From Moraxella sp. FZFQ2102 (GTDB lineage: Bacteria; Pseudomonadota; Gammaproteobacteria; Pseudomonadales; Moraxellaceae), in assembly GCF_024137865.1 (NCBI RefSeq), contig NZ_CP099960.1, positions 682,001-746,000 on the forward strand: 64,000 bases of DNA, written 5' to 3'. Every line of letters starts with the position of its first letter. Position 1 is the stretch's first letter. The position numbers and the translations under genes are program-made. Of this stretch, positions 9,467 through 20,918 are shown in pieces. The notes beneath the pieces are model-generated. The model made no database searches and had not been told where the DNA came from. It worked only from the letters and a program-made list of their open reading frames with translations.

Positions 9467-9670
9467 GTCGTTTGCCTTAAAATTAAAATATCAAAAAATT
9501 AAAAAAAATACCGCCATCCGTGCAGAAAAATCTATCGCAATTGTCTAGCAGAGTGCATTATATAGGGCGTATAATCGCATTTGTCAATTACTTTAGCGAA
9601 ATTTTTATCCAAATGTCAATCTTTTCATGAAAAATTGTTAATATCTCATCAAAAATCATCGCCGTTTGGG

Positions 9671-10258
9671 CTATTTGGCATTTTGCACTTGCTCCGCCCA
9701 ACTGATTAACGCTGCTTGTAGCGCCATCAAATCCGCATCAGCGCGCACCTTGTCAAGCTTATGTGCTTTTAGGCTGTGTTGGTATTTGTCATCGAGCCAA
9801 TATAAAGCAATGCTGTTAGCTTTAATGGACAATCCCAAAACACGGCGCGCGATCTCATCAGACAGTTCAATCGGCATGCCGTGCAGCACTTGGGCTTGGC
9901 GCGCTGCCTTTGGTGTATTGATCTGCCCTTGATCTGTAAGCCGCCATACGCCATCACTGGCTTGATAATATGCCATCGGTAGCAGCCATGCATCATCAAC
10001 GAAGCTATACTGTGCGATCAATGGCGTCGGTGCTTTGTGACTGGTATCGCGTGCAGGCATGAGCACACCATAAGCATCGATCAGCCAAGTCGGACACGCA
10101 ACAAGCTTTGGCATAATGCGTTTTTGGCGTGCCATCAAGCGAAAATCCGCCACGCGCGACTCTTGGGCATGGGGGCGCGCCGCCATAAAATTACCAATCA
10201 ATAAACCCGCCACACCAAGCACCACCAAGATGGCGATGGTACTGCTAGATAATTCCAT
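9671..10258 (-). CDS. Hypothetical membrane-anchored protein cotranscribed with ftsK
   Basis: A 195-residue protein I do not recognise. Residues 5-26 (STIAILVVLGVAGLLIGNFMA) form one strong N-terminal membrane anchor; the rest is soluble with basic patches (RLMARQKRIMPK) and helical C-terminal segments. It has no obvious enzyme motif. It begins 8 bp after the ftsK stop on the same strand and so is likely transcribed with ftsK. Base composition matches the neighbours, suggesting a native gene. The 204 bp upstream of topA show no further gene. Confidence 0.6.
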   Translation of the reverse strand: MELSSSTIAILVVLGVAGLLIGNFMAARPHAQESRVADFRLMARQKRIMPKLVACPTWLIDAYGVLMPARDTSHKAPTPLIAQYSFVDDAWLLPMAYYQASDGVWRLTDQGQINTPKAARQAQVLHGMPIELSDEIARRVLGLSIKANSIALYWLDDKYQHSLKAHKLDKVRADADLMALQAALISWAEQVQNAK

Positions 10259-10266
10259 ATACCATC

Positions 10267-13110
10267 CTATAGCAATAGCTGACGCTTACCGCTGTGGTCC
10301 ATCGCCGAGACCAAGCCGCGCTCTTCCATTTGGTCAAGCAGACGCGCAGCACGGTTATAGCCGACGCTGAATTTACGCTGCACTGCTGAGATCGATGGTT
10401 TGCGTGTCTCCACGACAAACGCCGCCGCCGCTTCGTACAGCTCATCCGCGCCGACGCCACCACTGCCCATCTCGCCACTGCCTTCACCTTCAAAAGTATA
10501 GCTGTCAGACAAATCGATATAGTCAGGTGCGCCACGCTCACGCCACGCATCACAGACGCGGTTCACTTCATCATCATCAACATAAGCGCCGTGCATACGC
10601 TCAGGGTTATTTTTACCCGGTCCAATGAACATCATATCGCCATGACCGAGCATATCTTCTGCGCCACCTTCTTCGATGATGGTACGGCTATCGACTTTTG
10701 AATTGACACGCAAGGCAACGCGCGCTGGCACATTCGCCTTGATCAGACCTGTGACGACATTCACAGTCGGACGCTGAGTGGCAAGTAATAAATGAATGCC
10801 TGCTGCACGCGCTTTTTGGGCAAGGCGGACGATTGGCTCTTCGGCAGTCTTGCCAAGCTGCATAATCATATCCGCAAATTCATCAGCGACGATGACGATA
10901 GTCGGCAATGGCTTTAATTTTGGTGGCTTAGACTGGCTGACGCTGTCATTGATCTGCCACAGCGGATCATAAATCGGCTCGCCTGCACGCTCGGCATTTT
11001 CTACTTTTTTGTTAAATTCACTGATCTTACGCACGCGCAGTTTGCTCATCAGCTGATAGCGGCGCTCCATTTCATTGACACACCAAGTCAGTGCCGCCAC
11101 CGCATCTTTCATATCGGTAATCACAGGGGTCAATAGATGTGGAATATCGCCATAGTTGGCAAGCTCAAGCTGTTTCGGGTCAATTAACACCAATTTTAGC
11201 TCATCTGGTGTGTATTTGAGCAGCATCGAGAGTAGGAATGAGTTTACCAAAACCGACTTACCTGAACCTGTCGTACCAGCCACGAGCATATGCGGTGCTT
11301 TGGCAAGGTCAGCGATCACAGGTTTACCGCCGATGTCTTTACCGACAGCGATGGCGATTTGCTTATCAGGATCGCGAAAATCTGGCGTATCAAGCAGTTC
11401 AATCAAGCGCACCATCTCGCGCTCTTTATTCGGCACTTCGATACCGATGTATGGCTTACCAGGAATGACTTCAACGACGCGTAGCGATGCCTTAGACATC
11501 GAGCGTGCAAGGTCCTGCGCCACACGGCTGACACGGCTTGCCTTGACACCTGGTGCCAGATCCACTTCAAAGCGCGTCACCACAGGACCGACCATCGCAG
11601 AGATGACATTGGCTTTGATGTTAAATTCTTGTAGCTTGATCTCAAGCAGTTCTGATGCTTGGGCAAGCTCTGCTTCACTCACCACAGGTTTATTGTCATA
11701 TTCAGGTAGATCAAGCAAATCAAGCTCAGGAATTGGTGTCAGGCTCAAGCGATAGCTGAGCGTGTCCATGGCGCGTGATTTTGGCTTGGCTGGTTCTGCC
11801 GCTGACAATTCATCATCTTCATCCACATCATCAATAGCAAAATCATTGATATCATCAGCACTGTGCGCTTGCGTATGAGCGCGCGCGATAGGCTTTGTGG
11901 CGTGCTGATCAGCCATATCATCTTGCCAATCGCTATCTTGCCAATCATCATCCACCCACGACTCATCAGCAAAGTCAGCATCTGCCTTATCAGAGTAAGT
12001 CATATCAAATGCAGGATTGGCAGACGCTGATGGATCAACTTTCGCCGTAATGACATCATCTGCATCATCATGCGTATTCGTCTGTGCTGGTGCAGGTTTG
12101 GTAGCTGATTTGGTGATTGATTTGGCGACTGTCTGATTTTGGCTTGTCGATGGCGTATCATCAGCAATCGCAGGCTCGGCAGTGGCTGTCTTTGCGGTAT
12201 CAGCTTGACTGCGACCGCCCAAGAACGATTTAGAGATCGCTTGGCGGGCGATTTGGCTAAAGCGCGATTCATTTGCAGGCTTGGTCTCGCCTTGTGCTTC
12301 ATTTGCCAAGATGGCTTTTAGATCATCTTGGACACCTGAATGCTTAACAAAACTCTCAAACGCGCCGCGATGATCATGCGGCTGATGCACCACCGCTTCG
12401 GCATCTTGTTCTTCTTCATCACACTCATCCAGAAGCAGCACATCGGTAGCGTCTTGTTTATCCGCAGATTTTTGGCGCGATGGCAATAACCATTGCCAAA
12501 ACCATACAAACACCGATCGCCAACGAATCTCAAAGGTCAGCCCTGCCACGATCATGGTAAATAGCAGAAAAAACGCCGCCGTTCCTGCTTGTCCAATCAC
12601 CGCGCGCAGTGCCGATTGCATCTCAAATCCGAATACGCCACCGATGACAGGTGCAAGCGTTTCATTGTGCAGACTGACACCCAATGCCACGAGTGCCGCC
12701 ACCGAACTCATCAGCGACCCATAGGCAAGCAAGCGAATCGGCCACATCACCTTGGTGCGAAAACCGATCAAGCGCAACAATTCATACGCCAAAAACAGCA
12801 CGCACAGCCACGCCGCCCACCCAAAAAAGGTGCGCAAAATATCCGAAATCCATGCACCCATCGCCCCACCGACATTGGTCACGCTCGTCTCAGAGCTGAC
12901 ATGCGACCACGCAGGATCGGCAGGATTGTACGACAGCAGGCTTACGAACAGATAGCCGAACGCCGCCACGCCGATTGTGCCAAGCACCAGTTGTCTTAGA
13001 CTTGGGAGCTTTTTGCGCCAATAGCGAACGGTGGGATTTTGCTGTATCTTTTGTTCAAAAGTTTTCATGACTGCAATCAAGGGTGTAAATGGCGCGTGAT
13101 GGGTGCGCAA
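10267..13110 (-). CDS. ftsK: DNA translocase FtsK
   Basis: Septum-located ATPase that pumps DNA toward dif and activates XerCD for dimer resolution. The 947-residue product contains about four N-terminal membrane helices (residues 35-205), an acidic Asp-rich linker (roughly 220-440), and the motor domain with Walker A GTTGSGKS near residue 620. KLVLIDPKQLELANY and IVIVADEFADMIM (Walker B) follow. The C-terminal gamma winged helix (about residues 880-947, SAVQRKFSVGYNRAARLLDQ) reads KOPS. The start at ATG 13110 lies upstream of another in-frame Met (residue 14), which is also possible. Confidence 0.96.
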   Translation of the reverse strand: MRTHHAPFTPLIAVMKTFEQKIQQNPTVRYWRKKLPSLRQLVLGTIGVAAFGYLFVSLLSYNPADPAWSHVSSETSVTNVGGAMGAWISDILRTFFGWAAWLCVLFLAYELLRLIGFRTKVMWPIRLLAYGSLMSSVAALVALGVSLHNETLAPVIGGVFGFEMQSALRAVIGQAGTAAFFLLFTMIVAGLTFEIRWRSVFVWFWQWLLPSRQKSADKQDATDVLLLDECDEEEQDAEAVVHQPHDHRGAFESFVKHSGVQDDLKAILANEAQGETKPANESRFSQIARQAISKSFLGGRSQADTAKTATAEPAIADDTPSTSQNQTVAKSITKSATKPAPAQTNTHDDADDVITAKVDPSASANPAFDMTYSDKADADFADESWVDDDWQDSDWQDDMADQHATKPIARAHTQAHSADDINDFAIDDVDEDDELSAAEPAKPKSRAMDTLSYRLSLTPIPELDLLDLPEYDNKPVVSEAELAQASELLEIKLQEFNIKANVISAMVGPVVTRFEVDLAPGVKASRVSRVAQDLARSMSKASLRVVEVIPGKPYIGIEVPNKEREMVRLIELLDTPDFRDPDKQIAIAVGKDIGGKPVIADLAKAPHMLVAGTTGSGKSVLVNSFLLSMLLKYTPDELKLVLIDPKQLELANYGDIPHLLTPVITDMKDAVAALTWCVNEMERRYQLMSKLRVRKISEFNKKVENAERAGEPIYDPLWQINDSVSQSKPPKLKPLPTIVIVADEFADMIMQLGKTAEEPIVRLAQKARAAGIHLLLATQRPTVNVVTGLIKANVPARVALRVNSKVDSRTIIEEGGAEDMLGHGDMMFIGPGKNNPERMHGAYVDDDEVNRVCDAWRERGAPDYIDLSDSYTFEGEGSGEMGSGGVGADELYEAAAAFVVETRKPSISAVQRKFSVGYNRAARLLDQMEERGLVSAMDHSGKRQLLL

Positions 13111-14398
<1,288 letters not shown>

Positions 14399-14408
14399 GC
14401 CATCAGCC

Positions 14409-14439
14409 AAAAGCCTTGTTCAATGAGCAAGGCTTTTTT
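14409..14439 (+). terminator. Intrinsic terminator after trxB
   Basis: aaaagccttg (14409-14418) pairs with caaggctttt (14428-14437), running into a T tract. Confidence 0.85.
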
Positions 14440-14517
14440 GTTTTATCCATCTTATAAATCTGCTACAATCACCTTTTTATAGCACACTTCTCATTTGGCT
14501 TTTACCATTAATCCATC

Positions 14518-15282
14518 ATGACCGACATTCATTCTGCTGCCGATCACTTATTACGCTTGCACGCGCTTGCCGATACTTGCCCGTTTGATTTTACAGGGGC
14601 GATGGCGCAGTCGGTGGATGGCTTTCTTGGCACGGGCGGTGATCTGTCTGCGCCTACCTTGCTTCATGCTTATCGCTCAGGCGTGTTTCCGTGGTTCAAT
14701 CATGATGATCCGATCTGCTGGTGGTCACCTGATGTGCGCTGTGTACTCATGCCTGATCAATTCACGCCAAGCAAATCCCTAATCCGCACTGCCAAAAAAC
14801 AGCCTTGGACACATACAACCAACCTTGCCTTTGATGCTGTCATCAATGCCTGCAGTCAGCCGCGCAGTTATACCGATGAGACTTGGATCGGCGATACGAT
14901 GAAGTCAGCCTACGCAGATTTGCACACGCTTGGTGTAGCGGTAAGCGTTGAGATTTGGGAAGGCGCGCCGCTTGATAGCGAGCTGATCGGCGGCTTATAT
15001 GGCGTGAATATCGGCGCGATATTTTGTGGCGAGAGTATGTTTCACAGACGCACCGATGCATCAAAGATCGCCTTTTGGGGTTTGATGCATCTGTGTCAGC
15101 AGGCGGGCATTACACTTGTCGATTGCCAATTGGAAAATCCGCATCTGATGAGCTTAGGCGCGCAATTATTGCCAAGAGCAGGGTTTTTAGATTGCCTAAA
15201 AGCACTCACCCAAGCTCGTGTACAAGGCTTGGGTGATGAGAAATTTTTCTTGCCAGTTGGTGACTTAATCCATCGTCGATAG
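14518..15282 (+). CDS. aat: Leucyl/phenylalanyl-tRNA--protein transferase
   Basis: Adds Leu or Phe from aminoacyl-tRNA to proteins with N-terminal Lys or Arg, marking them for ClpS/ClpAP degradation. The 254-residue product shows the family core GGDLSAPTLLHAYRSGVFPWF (residues 41-61), then ICWWSPDVRCVL, GGLYGVNIGAIFCGESMFH near residue 160, and KIAFWGLMHL. The C-terminus overlaps the 3' end of the converging transporter gene by 18 bp. Confidence 0.95.
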   Translation: MTDIHSAADHLLRLHALADTCPFDFTGAMAQSVDGFLGTGGDLSAPTLLHAYRSGVFPWFNHDDPICWWSPDVRCVLMPDQFTPSKSLIRTAKKQPWTHTTNLAFDAVINACSQPRSYTDETWIGDTMKSAYADLHTLGVAVSVEIWEGAPLDSELIGGLYGVNIGAIFCGESMFHRRTDASKIAFWGLMHLCQQAGITLVDCQLENPHLMSLGAQLLPRAGFLDCLKALTQARVQGLGDEKFFLPVGDLIHRR

Positions 15283-16497
15283 ATCAAGCTTAGGATCAAG
15301 TCGATACACCAACAGCGCACCAATGAAGACCAAGGCAAAAATCACAATGCCCAGTCGCGGCACGACATTTAGATCAAACAAGCCAATTAACAGACCGCCG
15401 AAGATCCCCACCGAAAATTGTAGCGAGCCTTGTAATGCACTTGCCATACCGGCGCGGTGCTTTTGATAAGCCAGTGCGATCGCGCCTGCGTTCGGCTGCG
15501 TAAAGCCAAGCCCTGCGATACAACAAAAAATGCTCAAAAACACCAAAACAAGATTGGCTTCACCGCCAAACATCAGCCCCAATACCAATAAGCAGCTTGC
15601 CGCGATCAGCTGAATTGCCGCGCCGAATCTTAGTAGCTGCACCAGACGAAATCGCTTGGTCAAGAATTGATTGACCTGCGTCAAAGCGATAAATCCAAAG
15701 GCATTGGCACCAAAGGCGATGGCGAACTGCTGCTCGGTCAGACCGAAATTCACCATGAATAATTCGCTAGATGCCGACAGGTAAATGAAAAATGCACCTT
15801 GTAACAACCCTGCCGCCAAAGCTGGAATGATAAAGGTTTTGTCTTTGCACAGATCTACATATTGCGACAGTGTCGCGGTGATCGGCTGTGTATTGCGGTT
15901 TTCAGGCTGTAAAGTTTCCTTTAAAAAAAACTTAGTCAAAACAATCAATAAAACGCCATAACCTGCCAAGAACCAAAACACCGCGTGCCAGTCGGTTACT
16001 TGTAAAATCGCCGCACCCAAACTAGGCGCAAGAATCGGCGCAACGCCCATCACCAGCACCATCAGACTAAACGCACGCGCCGACTGCACAGGATTGAGCG
16101 TATCACGAATTGCCGCACGCGTCACCACCCCTGTCACGCACGCGCCCAAAGCCTGCACCGTACGCGCAGCAAACAGCACATATTCATGATCGGTCGTGGC
16201 GCAGACGATGGATGCCGCAATAAAAATCGTCATGCCAAGATACATCGGCTTGACACGCCCCACCCGATCACTGAACGGACCATAGAACAACTGCCCAAGC
16301 ACCAACCCAATGAAATAAGCAGGAACAGACTTAGAAATATTACCGACACTCACCCCAAAGTCATCCGCCATGCGCGGCAAAGCAGGCAAGTACATATCGA
16401 TCGCCAATGGTCCAATGGCGACCATCACGCCAAGCATCATCACCCACAACACGGGAAATGGCGCGTCGGTCGCTTGTCGTTGTGTTGCTTTACTCAT
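15265..16497 (-). CDS. Bcr/CflA family multidrug efflux MFS transporter
   Basis: A 410-residue, 12-helix major facilitator pump. The Bcr/CflA drug exporter signature is in the first helices: AIDMYLPALPRMADDF near residue 35, and GQLFYGPFSDRVGRVKPMYLG near residue 70 (MFS motif A). RAAIRDTLNPVQSARAFSLM is also characteristic. The frame is open upstream to 16566, but the ATG at 16497 (MSKATQRQ) is the likely start. Substrate is unknown; relatives export bicyclomycin, chloramphenicol, sulfonamides or cysteine. Confidence 0.88.
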   Translation of the reverse strand: MSKATQRQATDAPFPVLWVMMLGVMVAIGPLAIDMYLPALPRMADDFGVSVGNISKSVPAYFIGLVLGQLFYGPFSDRVGRVKPMYLGMTIFIAASIVCATTDHEYVLFAARTVQALGACVTGVVTRAAIRDTLNPVQSARAFSLMVLVMGVAPILAPSLGAAILQVTDWHAVFWFLAGYGVLLIVLTKFFLKETLQPENRNTQPITATLSQYVDLCKDKTFIIPALAAGLLQGAFFIYLSASSELFMVNFGLTEQQFAIAFGANAFGFIALTQVNQFLTKRFRLVQLLRFGAAIQLIAASCLLVLGLMFGGEANLVLVFLSIFCCIAGLGFTQPNAGAIALAYQKHRAGMASALQGSLQFSVGIFGGLLIGLFDLNVVPRLGIVIFALVFIGALLVYRLDPKLDLSTMD

Positions 16498-16631
16498 ATT
16501 AAATCTTCTAATTATTATTAATTTATAAAAATATCGTATGGCTAAACTAAAGGCTAAGTGTATCACAAATCACCCCATCATGCCAAACCAAGGGCTTTGG
16601 GTGGCTTGCGCTACCATACTGACACATAATC

Positions 16632-16663
16632 AAAAAAACCGCTCACCCAATCGGCAAGCGGTT
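16632..16663 (-). terminator. Terminator at the end of the cell wall cluster
   Basis: On the minus strand, aaccgct pairs with agcggtt and is followed by seven T. It lies 25 bp past the mraY stop and ends the rsmH-to-mraY transcript. Confidence 0.75.
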
Positions 16664-16687
16664 AATAAATTTATCTTTAATATTAAA

Positions 16688-17785
16688 TTATCTTAATTTT
16701 AAAGTCATCAAACCTAAAACCACCAAAATAATACAGACGATGTAGAATCGCGCGACGACTTTGGTTTCTTTAAGCCCCATTTCTTCAAAATGATGATGCA
16801 GCGGTGCCATCAGGAAAATGCGTTTTTTACGCAGGCGATACGAGCCAACTTGCAAAATCACCGACAATGCTTCAGCAACAAAGATACCGCCCATGATGGC
16901 AAAGGCAAGCTCTTGGCGCGTCATCACCGCGATCGTACCAAGCATACCGCCCAATGACAGCGCACCAACATCGCCCATAAAGACATCGGCAGGCGCAGCG
17001 TTATACCACAAAAACCCAAGACCTGCACCAATGATCGACGCACAGACGATGGTCACTTCAGCATTATAAGCGATGTGCGGCACATGCATATAGTCTGCAT
17101 AGTTGGCCGACCCTGAGATATAAGCAAACACCCCAAGCCCTGCGGCAACCATCACCACTGGCAAAATCACCAGACCATCCAAGCCATCAGTAAGGTTCAC
17201 AGCATTTGACGAGCCTGCCAGCACAAAATAAGTCGCAATGATAAACCCAATACCCAAAGGCAGTGCCGAAAATGGAATCACTACATCTTTAAACAGCGGA
17301 ATCAGCATATCTTGCATGGCGATCATTGTCGCGGCATCTTGCTCTCTGGCAAGCAGATACAGTGACACACCTGCAAACAGCGATCCGACCGACAGCCAAA
17401 AATACTTCTTGCGTGCGATCAAGCCTTGTGGGTTTTTGTGCTTGATTTTTAGCCAGTCATCCGCCCAGCCGACAGCGCCAAAAATGACCATCACCACCAT
17501 CAAAATCCACACATAAGGATTAGACAGATCCGCCCACGCCAAAGTCGCAAGACCAATCGCCACCAAAATCAGCACGCCACCCATCGTCGGTGTGCCTTGC
17601 TTGGCAAGGTGAGTTTTTGGTCCATCATCACGCACCGCCTGACCATATTTTAGCGTGCGTAAATAATTGATCACAGGCTTACCACCCAAAATCACGATAA
17701 TCAATGCTGTAATTACCGCAAGCAGGGCGCGCAAGGTCAATGACCCAATGGCGATGTCTGTTTGTTGTAATAGCCAATAAAGCAT
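16688..17785 (-). CDS. mraY: Phospho-N-acetylmuramoyl-pentapeptide-transferase
   Basis: Makes lipid I by transferring phospho-MurNAc-pentapeptide to undecaprenyl phosphate at the inner membrane. The 365-residue, ten-helix protein has the catalytic [15 protein letters not shown] near residue 115, [12 protein letters not shown] near residue 195, [12 protein letters not shown] near residue 270 and the HHH motif [11 protein letters not shown] near residue 328. It is the last gene of the cluster here, 16 bp after murF. murD, ftsW, murG, murC, ddl, ftsQ, ftsA and ftsZ do not follow. Confidence 0.97.
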   Translation of the reverse strand: MLYWLLQQTDIAIGSLTLRALLAVITALIIVILGGKPVINYLRTLKYGQAVRDDGPKTHLAKQGTPTMGGVLILVAIGLATLAWADLSNPYVWILMVVMVIFGAVGWADDWLKIKHKNPQGLIARKKYFWLSVGSLFAGVSLYLLAREQDAATMIAMQDMLIPLFKDVVIPFSALPLGIGFIIATYFVLAGSSNAVNLTDGLDGLVILPVVMVAAGLGVFAYISGSANYADYMHVPHIAYNAEVTIVCASIIGAGLGFLWYNAAPADVFMGDVGALSLGGMLGTIAVMTRQELAFAIMGGIFVAEALSVILQVGSYRLRKKRIFLMAPLHHHFEEMGLKETKVVARFYIVCIILVVLGLMTLKLR

Positions 17786-17801
17786 AAGTTTTCCTTAAAT
17801 T

Positions 17802-19292
17802 TTAGATGGTGGTCAAATCGTTAATCAAAGTTTCCATTGCCATGCCACGCGAGCCTTTAAATAGCACGGTCGCATTGGTATTTTTTAATAAATCTTGTAA
17901 ATGTGCAAGTAAGCTTGGCTTGTCGGTGAAATGCGTAGCAATCGGCTTTACTTGATTGATCGCACTGCTTGTGTGTGCCATGTGATCACCCAAAGTCAGC
18001 ACATGATCGATGACTAAGCCTGCAAGCTCACTGCCCAATTTGGCATGTTCATCGTCAGCAGCATCACCCAGCTCAAAAATATCACCAAGCACCAAAATCT
18101 TGGTATTCTCTTCTACTTCTAGCACTTTTGCAGCCGCGACCATCGAAGTTGGGTTAGCGTTATAAGTATCATCAATCAAGGTATGCGCGCCAAATTCAAT
18201 ACGCGTCAATCGTCCTTTTGGTGCTACCGCAGACTCTAAGCCCTTAACAATCGTCGGCAAATCCACGCCTAATGCAAAAGTCGCTGCCGATGCCGCCAGT
18301 GCATTAGCAACATTATGCTCACCGATGAATGGTAGGCGCACAGGCAAGCTTTCAACTTCATCAATATCAATATTGGTATTTAGTGTAAATGTACAATGCG
18401 TGGCGAAAGTCTCGATGTCATCTGCGAACAAATCACCCATCATCAACACAGATTCGATGCCTTCAGCCGATAGCATCGCCTGATCTTCATCGCTTAAACC
18501 CGCTTGATTAAGCGGTACAGATTTTTCACCGAAGCTTAATGATAATTCGGTAAACTTCGCCGCTTCATCCGCCAAGCTTTGATAAAACTCATCCGCAAAT
18601 GGTAAAATCGCCACGCCATTGTCGCTAAGCGCAGAATAAATCTCGCTCTTGGCACGCGCGATATTGGTACGCCCACCGAACTCACCCAAATGCGCCGTGC
18701 CAATGTTCAGCACCAGCGCAACATCAGGACGCACAAGACCTGCGGTATAAGCGATCTCACCCAAGTGATTCGCACCAAGCTCCATCACCGCAAAACGCTG
18801 TGCATCGTTCAACTCAAGCAGCATCATCGGCACACCAAGATCATTATTAAGATTGCCGCGCGTCATCAAGGTCGGTGCAATTTGGCTTAAAATCGCGCCA
18901 ATCATCTCTTTGGTTGTGGTCTTACCACTTGAGCCCGTCAACGCCACAACGGTCAGATCAGGATGTTGATCACGGCGATATTTACCCAAATCACCCAAGG
19001 CAAGCTTGGTATTTTTGACCACAAGCTGCGGCAAATCACAGTTCACTTCATGCTCAACGATCAGTGCCACCGCGCCATTTTCTTTAGCAGTATTGACAAA
19101 CTCATGCGCATCGAAGCGATCACCCTTGATCGCCAAAAACACATCACCTGCTGCCACTTTACGCGTGTCAGTGATGATGCGTGTTGCTTGAATTACTGCA
19201 TCATTAAGCTTATGCCATGTGCCTTGCGTGGCTTGCTTGAGCGTCTCTGCTTGCCAGACATAAGCACCGTTATCGGCGGTGGAAATCGTCAT
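17802..19292 (-). CDS. murF: UDP-MurNAc-tripeptide--D-Ala-D-Ala ligase
   Basis: Cytoplasmic Mur ligase that adds D-Ala-D-Ala to UDP-MurNAc-tripeptide to complete the pentapeptide. The 496-residue product shows the N-terminal ITDTRKVAAGDVFLAIKG, the P-loop TGSSGKTTTKEMIG near residue 118, ELGANHLGEIAYTAGLVRPD, and the C-terminal LIDDTYNANPTSMVAA near residue 370. It is slightly longer than the E. coli enzyme (452 residues), mostly in the central domain. It sits 48 bp after murE. Confidence 0.96.
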   Translation of the reverse strand: MTISTADNGAYVWQAETLKQATQGTWHKLNDAVIQATRIITDTRKVAAGDVFLAIKGDRFDAHEFVNTAKENGAVALIVEHEVNCDLPQLVVKNTKLALGDLGKYRRDQHPDLTVVALTGSSGKTTTKEMIGAILSQIAPTLMTRGNLNNDLGVPMMLLELNDAQRFAVMELGANHLGEIAYTAGLVRPDVALVLNIGTAHLGEFGGRTNIARAKSEIYSALSDNGVAILPFADEFYQSLADEAAKFTELSLSFGEKSVPLNQAGLSDEDQAMLSAEGIESVLMMGDLFADDIETFATHCTFTLNTNIDIDEVESLPVRLPFIGEHNVANALAASAATFALGVDLPTIVKGLESAVAPKGRLTRIEFGAHTLIDDTYNANPTSMVAAAKVLEVEENTKILVLGDIFELGDAADDEHAKLGSELAGLVIDHVLTLGDHMAHTSSAINQVKPIATHFTDKPSLLAHLQDLLKNTNATVLFKGSRGMAMETLINDLTTI

Positions 19293-19340
19293 AATATTGC
19301 CTTAAAATTTTAAAATAACTAAATTATAAATCGCTTAAAT

Positions 19341-20906
19341 TCATTTGTGATAGCGTTGCAACAGCTCGGTCAAAATCGCCAAGTCATCGAAATCATAACG
19401 CACGCCTTTGATCTCTTGATAAGTCTCATGGCCCTTACCTGCGATGACGATGATGTCCTGATCGCCTGCAGATTTTACCGCCAATTCTATCGCTTTTTTG
19501 CGGTCGGCTTCGATGAGAATTTTGTAATGGTCTTCACAGCTTAAGCCTTGCTGCATATCATTTAGGATGGCGGCAGGCTCTTCTGAGCGTGGATTGTCCG
19601 CAGTCAAAATCACTTGATCGGCATAATCAAGCCCTGCGCGTGTCATCAGCGGACGCTTGGTGCGATCGCGATCGCCGCCACAGCCGAACACCGCCACAAG
19701 CTTGCCTTCACAGTGCTTGCGAAGGCTTGATAAGACCTGCACCAAAGCATCAGGCGTGTGCGCATAATCGACGATGAATGAGCCTGTCTGTGACTCGGCG
19801 CGCTGCATTCGCCCACGCGCACCGATAAGCCTTGTAATCAGATTTGGCAAATTGACCGCCTGCTTAGGAAATAGTGCTACAAATGCCGCCATGCTTGCCA
19901 TCAGATTATCGACATTAAATAAGCCAAGCAATGGGCTATGTACCGTCATCAGCCCTTGTGGGGTCTGCACATCGATCACCACCCCATCAAGACTTGGGCG
20001 GACATCTTGGGCAAAAAAATCTGCTGTGCTGTCTTTTTGGCTGTAGCGATAAACTGGATAACCGCGATCGCTTTGGTAATCAAACAGCGCGTATTCGGCA
20101 TCGCCATTGACCACGCCGACTTGTAAGGTTGGGAAAATTGTCTTGTCAAACAGCTTGGCTTTGGCATCGCGATAATCATCCATATCCTTATGATAATCCA
20201 AATGATCATGCGATAAATTGGTATAAATCGCCGCCGCCACAGGCACACCCTGCAAGCGATATTGATCCAGCCCATGCGAGCTGGCTTCAAGAGCGATGAC
20301 TTTCACGCCATCGAGCGCCATTTGGTAAATAAATTCTTGCACCAATAGCACATCGCCTGTGGTATTTGCTGCTTGTACCAATTGATCAAGGCGACCATTG
20401 CCCGCCGTCCCCATCACCGCTGCATCAATGCCTGATAATTGGCACAGCTGCGCCACCAACTGACTGACCGTCGTCTTGCCATTGGTGCCAGTCACTGCGA
20501 TGACCGTTGGCAAATCAACCGCTTGCTTTAGCTGTAAACGCGCGGCGATCAAATCCCCCAGAATCGTACGAATCTGCGGTAAATACAGCACAGGGATAGC
20601 GATGTCGCCCAAATCAAGCTTGGCAGTGTCAATTTGGCTGATGACAAAGCTTGCCACGCCTTTGACCGCTTGCAGATAACGATTGGCATTGGTGATGTTT
20701 TGCGCTTCATCGGCAGTGGTACTGGCAAGCAGCACATAGCCATCATGTGGCGCAACTTTACGACTGTCTAGGCAAAATCCATCAAATTGACAATCCAACA
20801 CAGGCTTAAGCCATGTAGATAGCTGCTGTGCGCCTAGTGCATGCGCATGGGTATTGGATGTATTAACAGCCTTGTCGATGACGGCTTGAATGGTGACAAA
20901 TTGCAT
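19341..20906 (-). CDS. murE: UDP-MurNAc-L-Ala-D-Glu--meso-diaminopimelate ligase
   Basis: Adds the third residue of the peptide stem. The 521-residue protein has the ATP-binding VTGTNGKTTVSQLVAQL near residue 138, the carbamylated-lysine region around YRDAKAKLFDK, and the substrate-recognition motif TADNPRSEEP near residue 437. The DNPR signature marks meso-diaminopimelate specificity, as expected in a Gram-negative. ATG 20906 lies 12 bp downstream of ftsI. Confidence 0.96.
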   Translation of the reverse strand: MQFVTIQAVIDKAVNTSNTHAHALGAQQLSTWLKPVLDCQFDGFCLDSRKVAPHDGYVLLASTTADEAQNITNANRYLQAVKGVASFVISQIDTAKLDLGDIAIPVLYLPQIRTILGDLIAARLQLKQAVDLPTVIAVTGTNGKTTVSQLVAQLCQLSGIDAAVMGTAGNGRLDQLVQAANTTGDVLLVQEFIYQMALDGVKVIALEASSHGLDQYRLQGVPVAAAIYTNLSHDHLDYHKDMDDYRDAKAKLFDKTIFPTLQVGVVNGDAEYALFDYQSDRGYPVYRYSQKDSTADFFAQDVRPSLDGVVIDVQTPQGLMTVHSPLLGLFNVDNLMASMAAFVALFPKQAVNLPNLITRLIGARGRMQRAESQTGSFIVDYAHTPDALVQVLSSLRKHCEGKLVAVFGCGGDRDRTKRPLMTRAGLDYADQVILTADNPRSEEPAAILNDMQQGLSCEDHYKILIEADRKKAIELAVKSAGDQDIIVIAGKGHETYQEIKGVRYDFDDLAILTELLQRYHK

Positions 20907-20918
20907 AAAAATTCCTTC

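Noticed and set aside
12589-12999. Plus-strand frame of 136 codons inside ftsK
   Set aside because: It is an antisense shadow of the FtsK membrane domain, with His/Arg/Pro-rich composition typical of such shadows.
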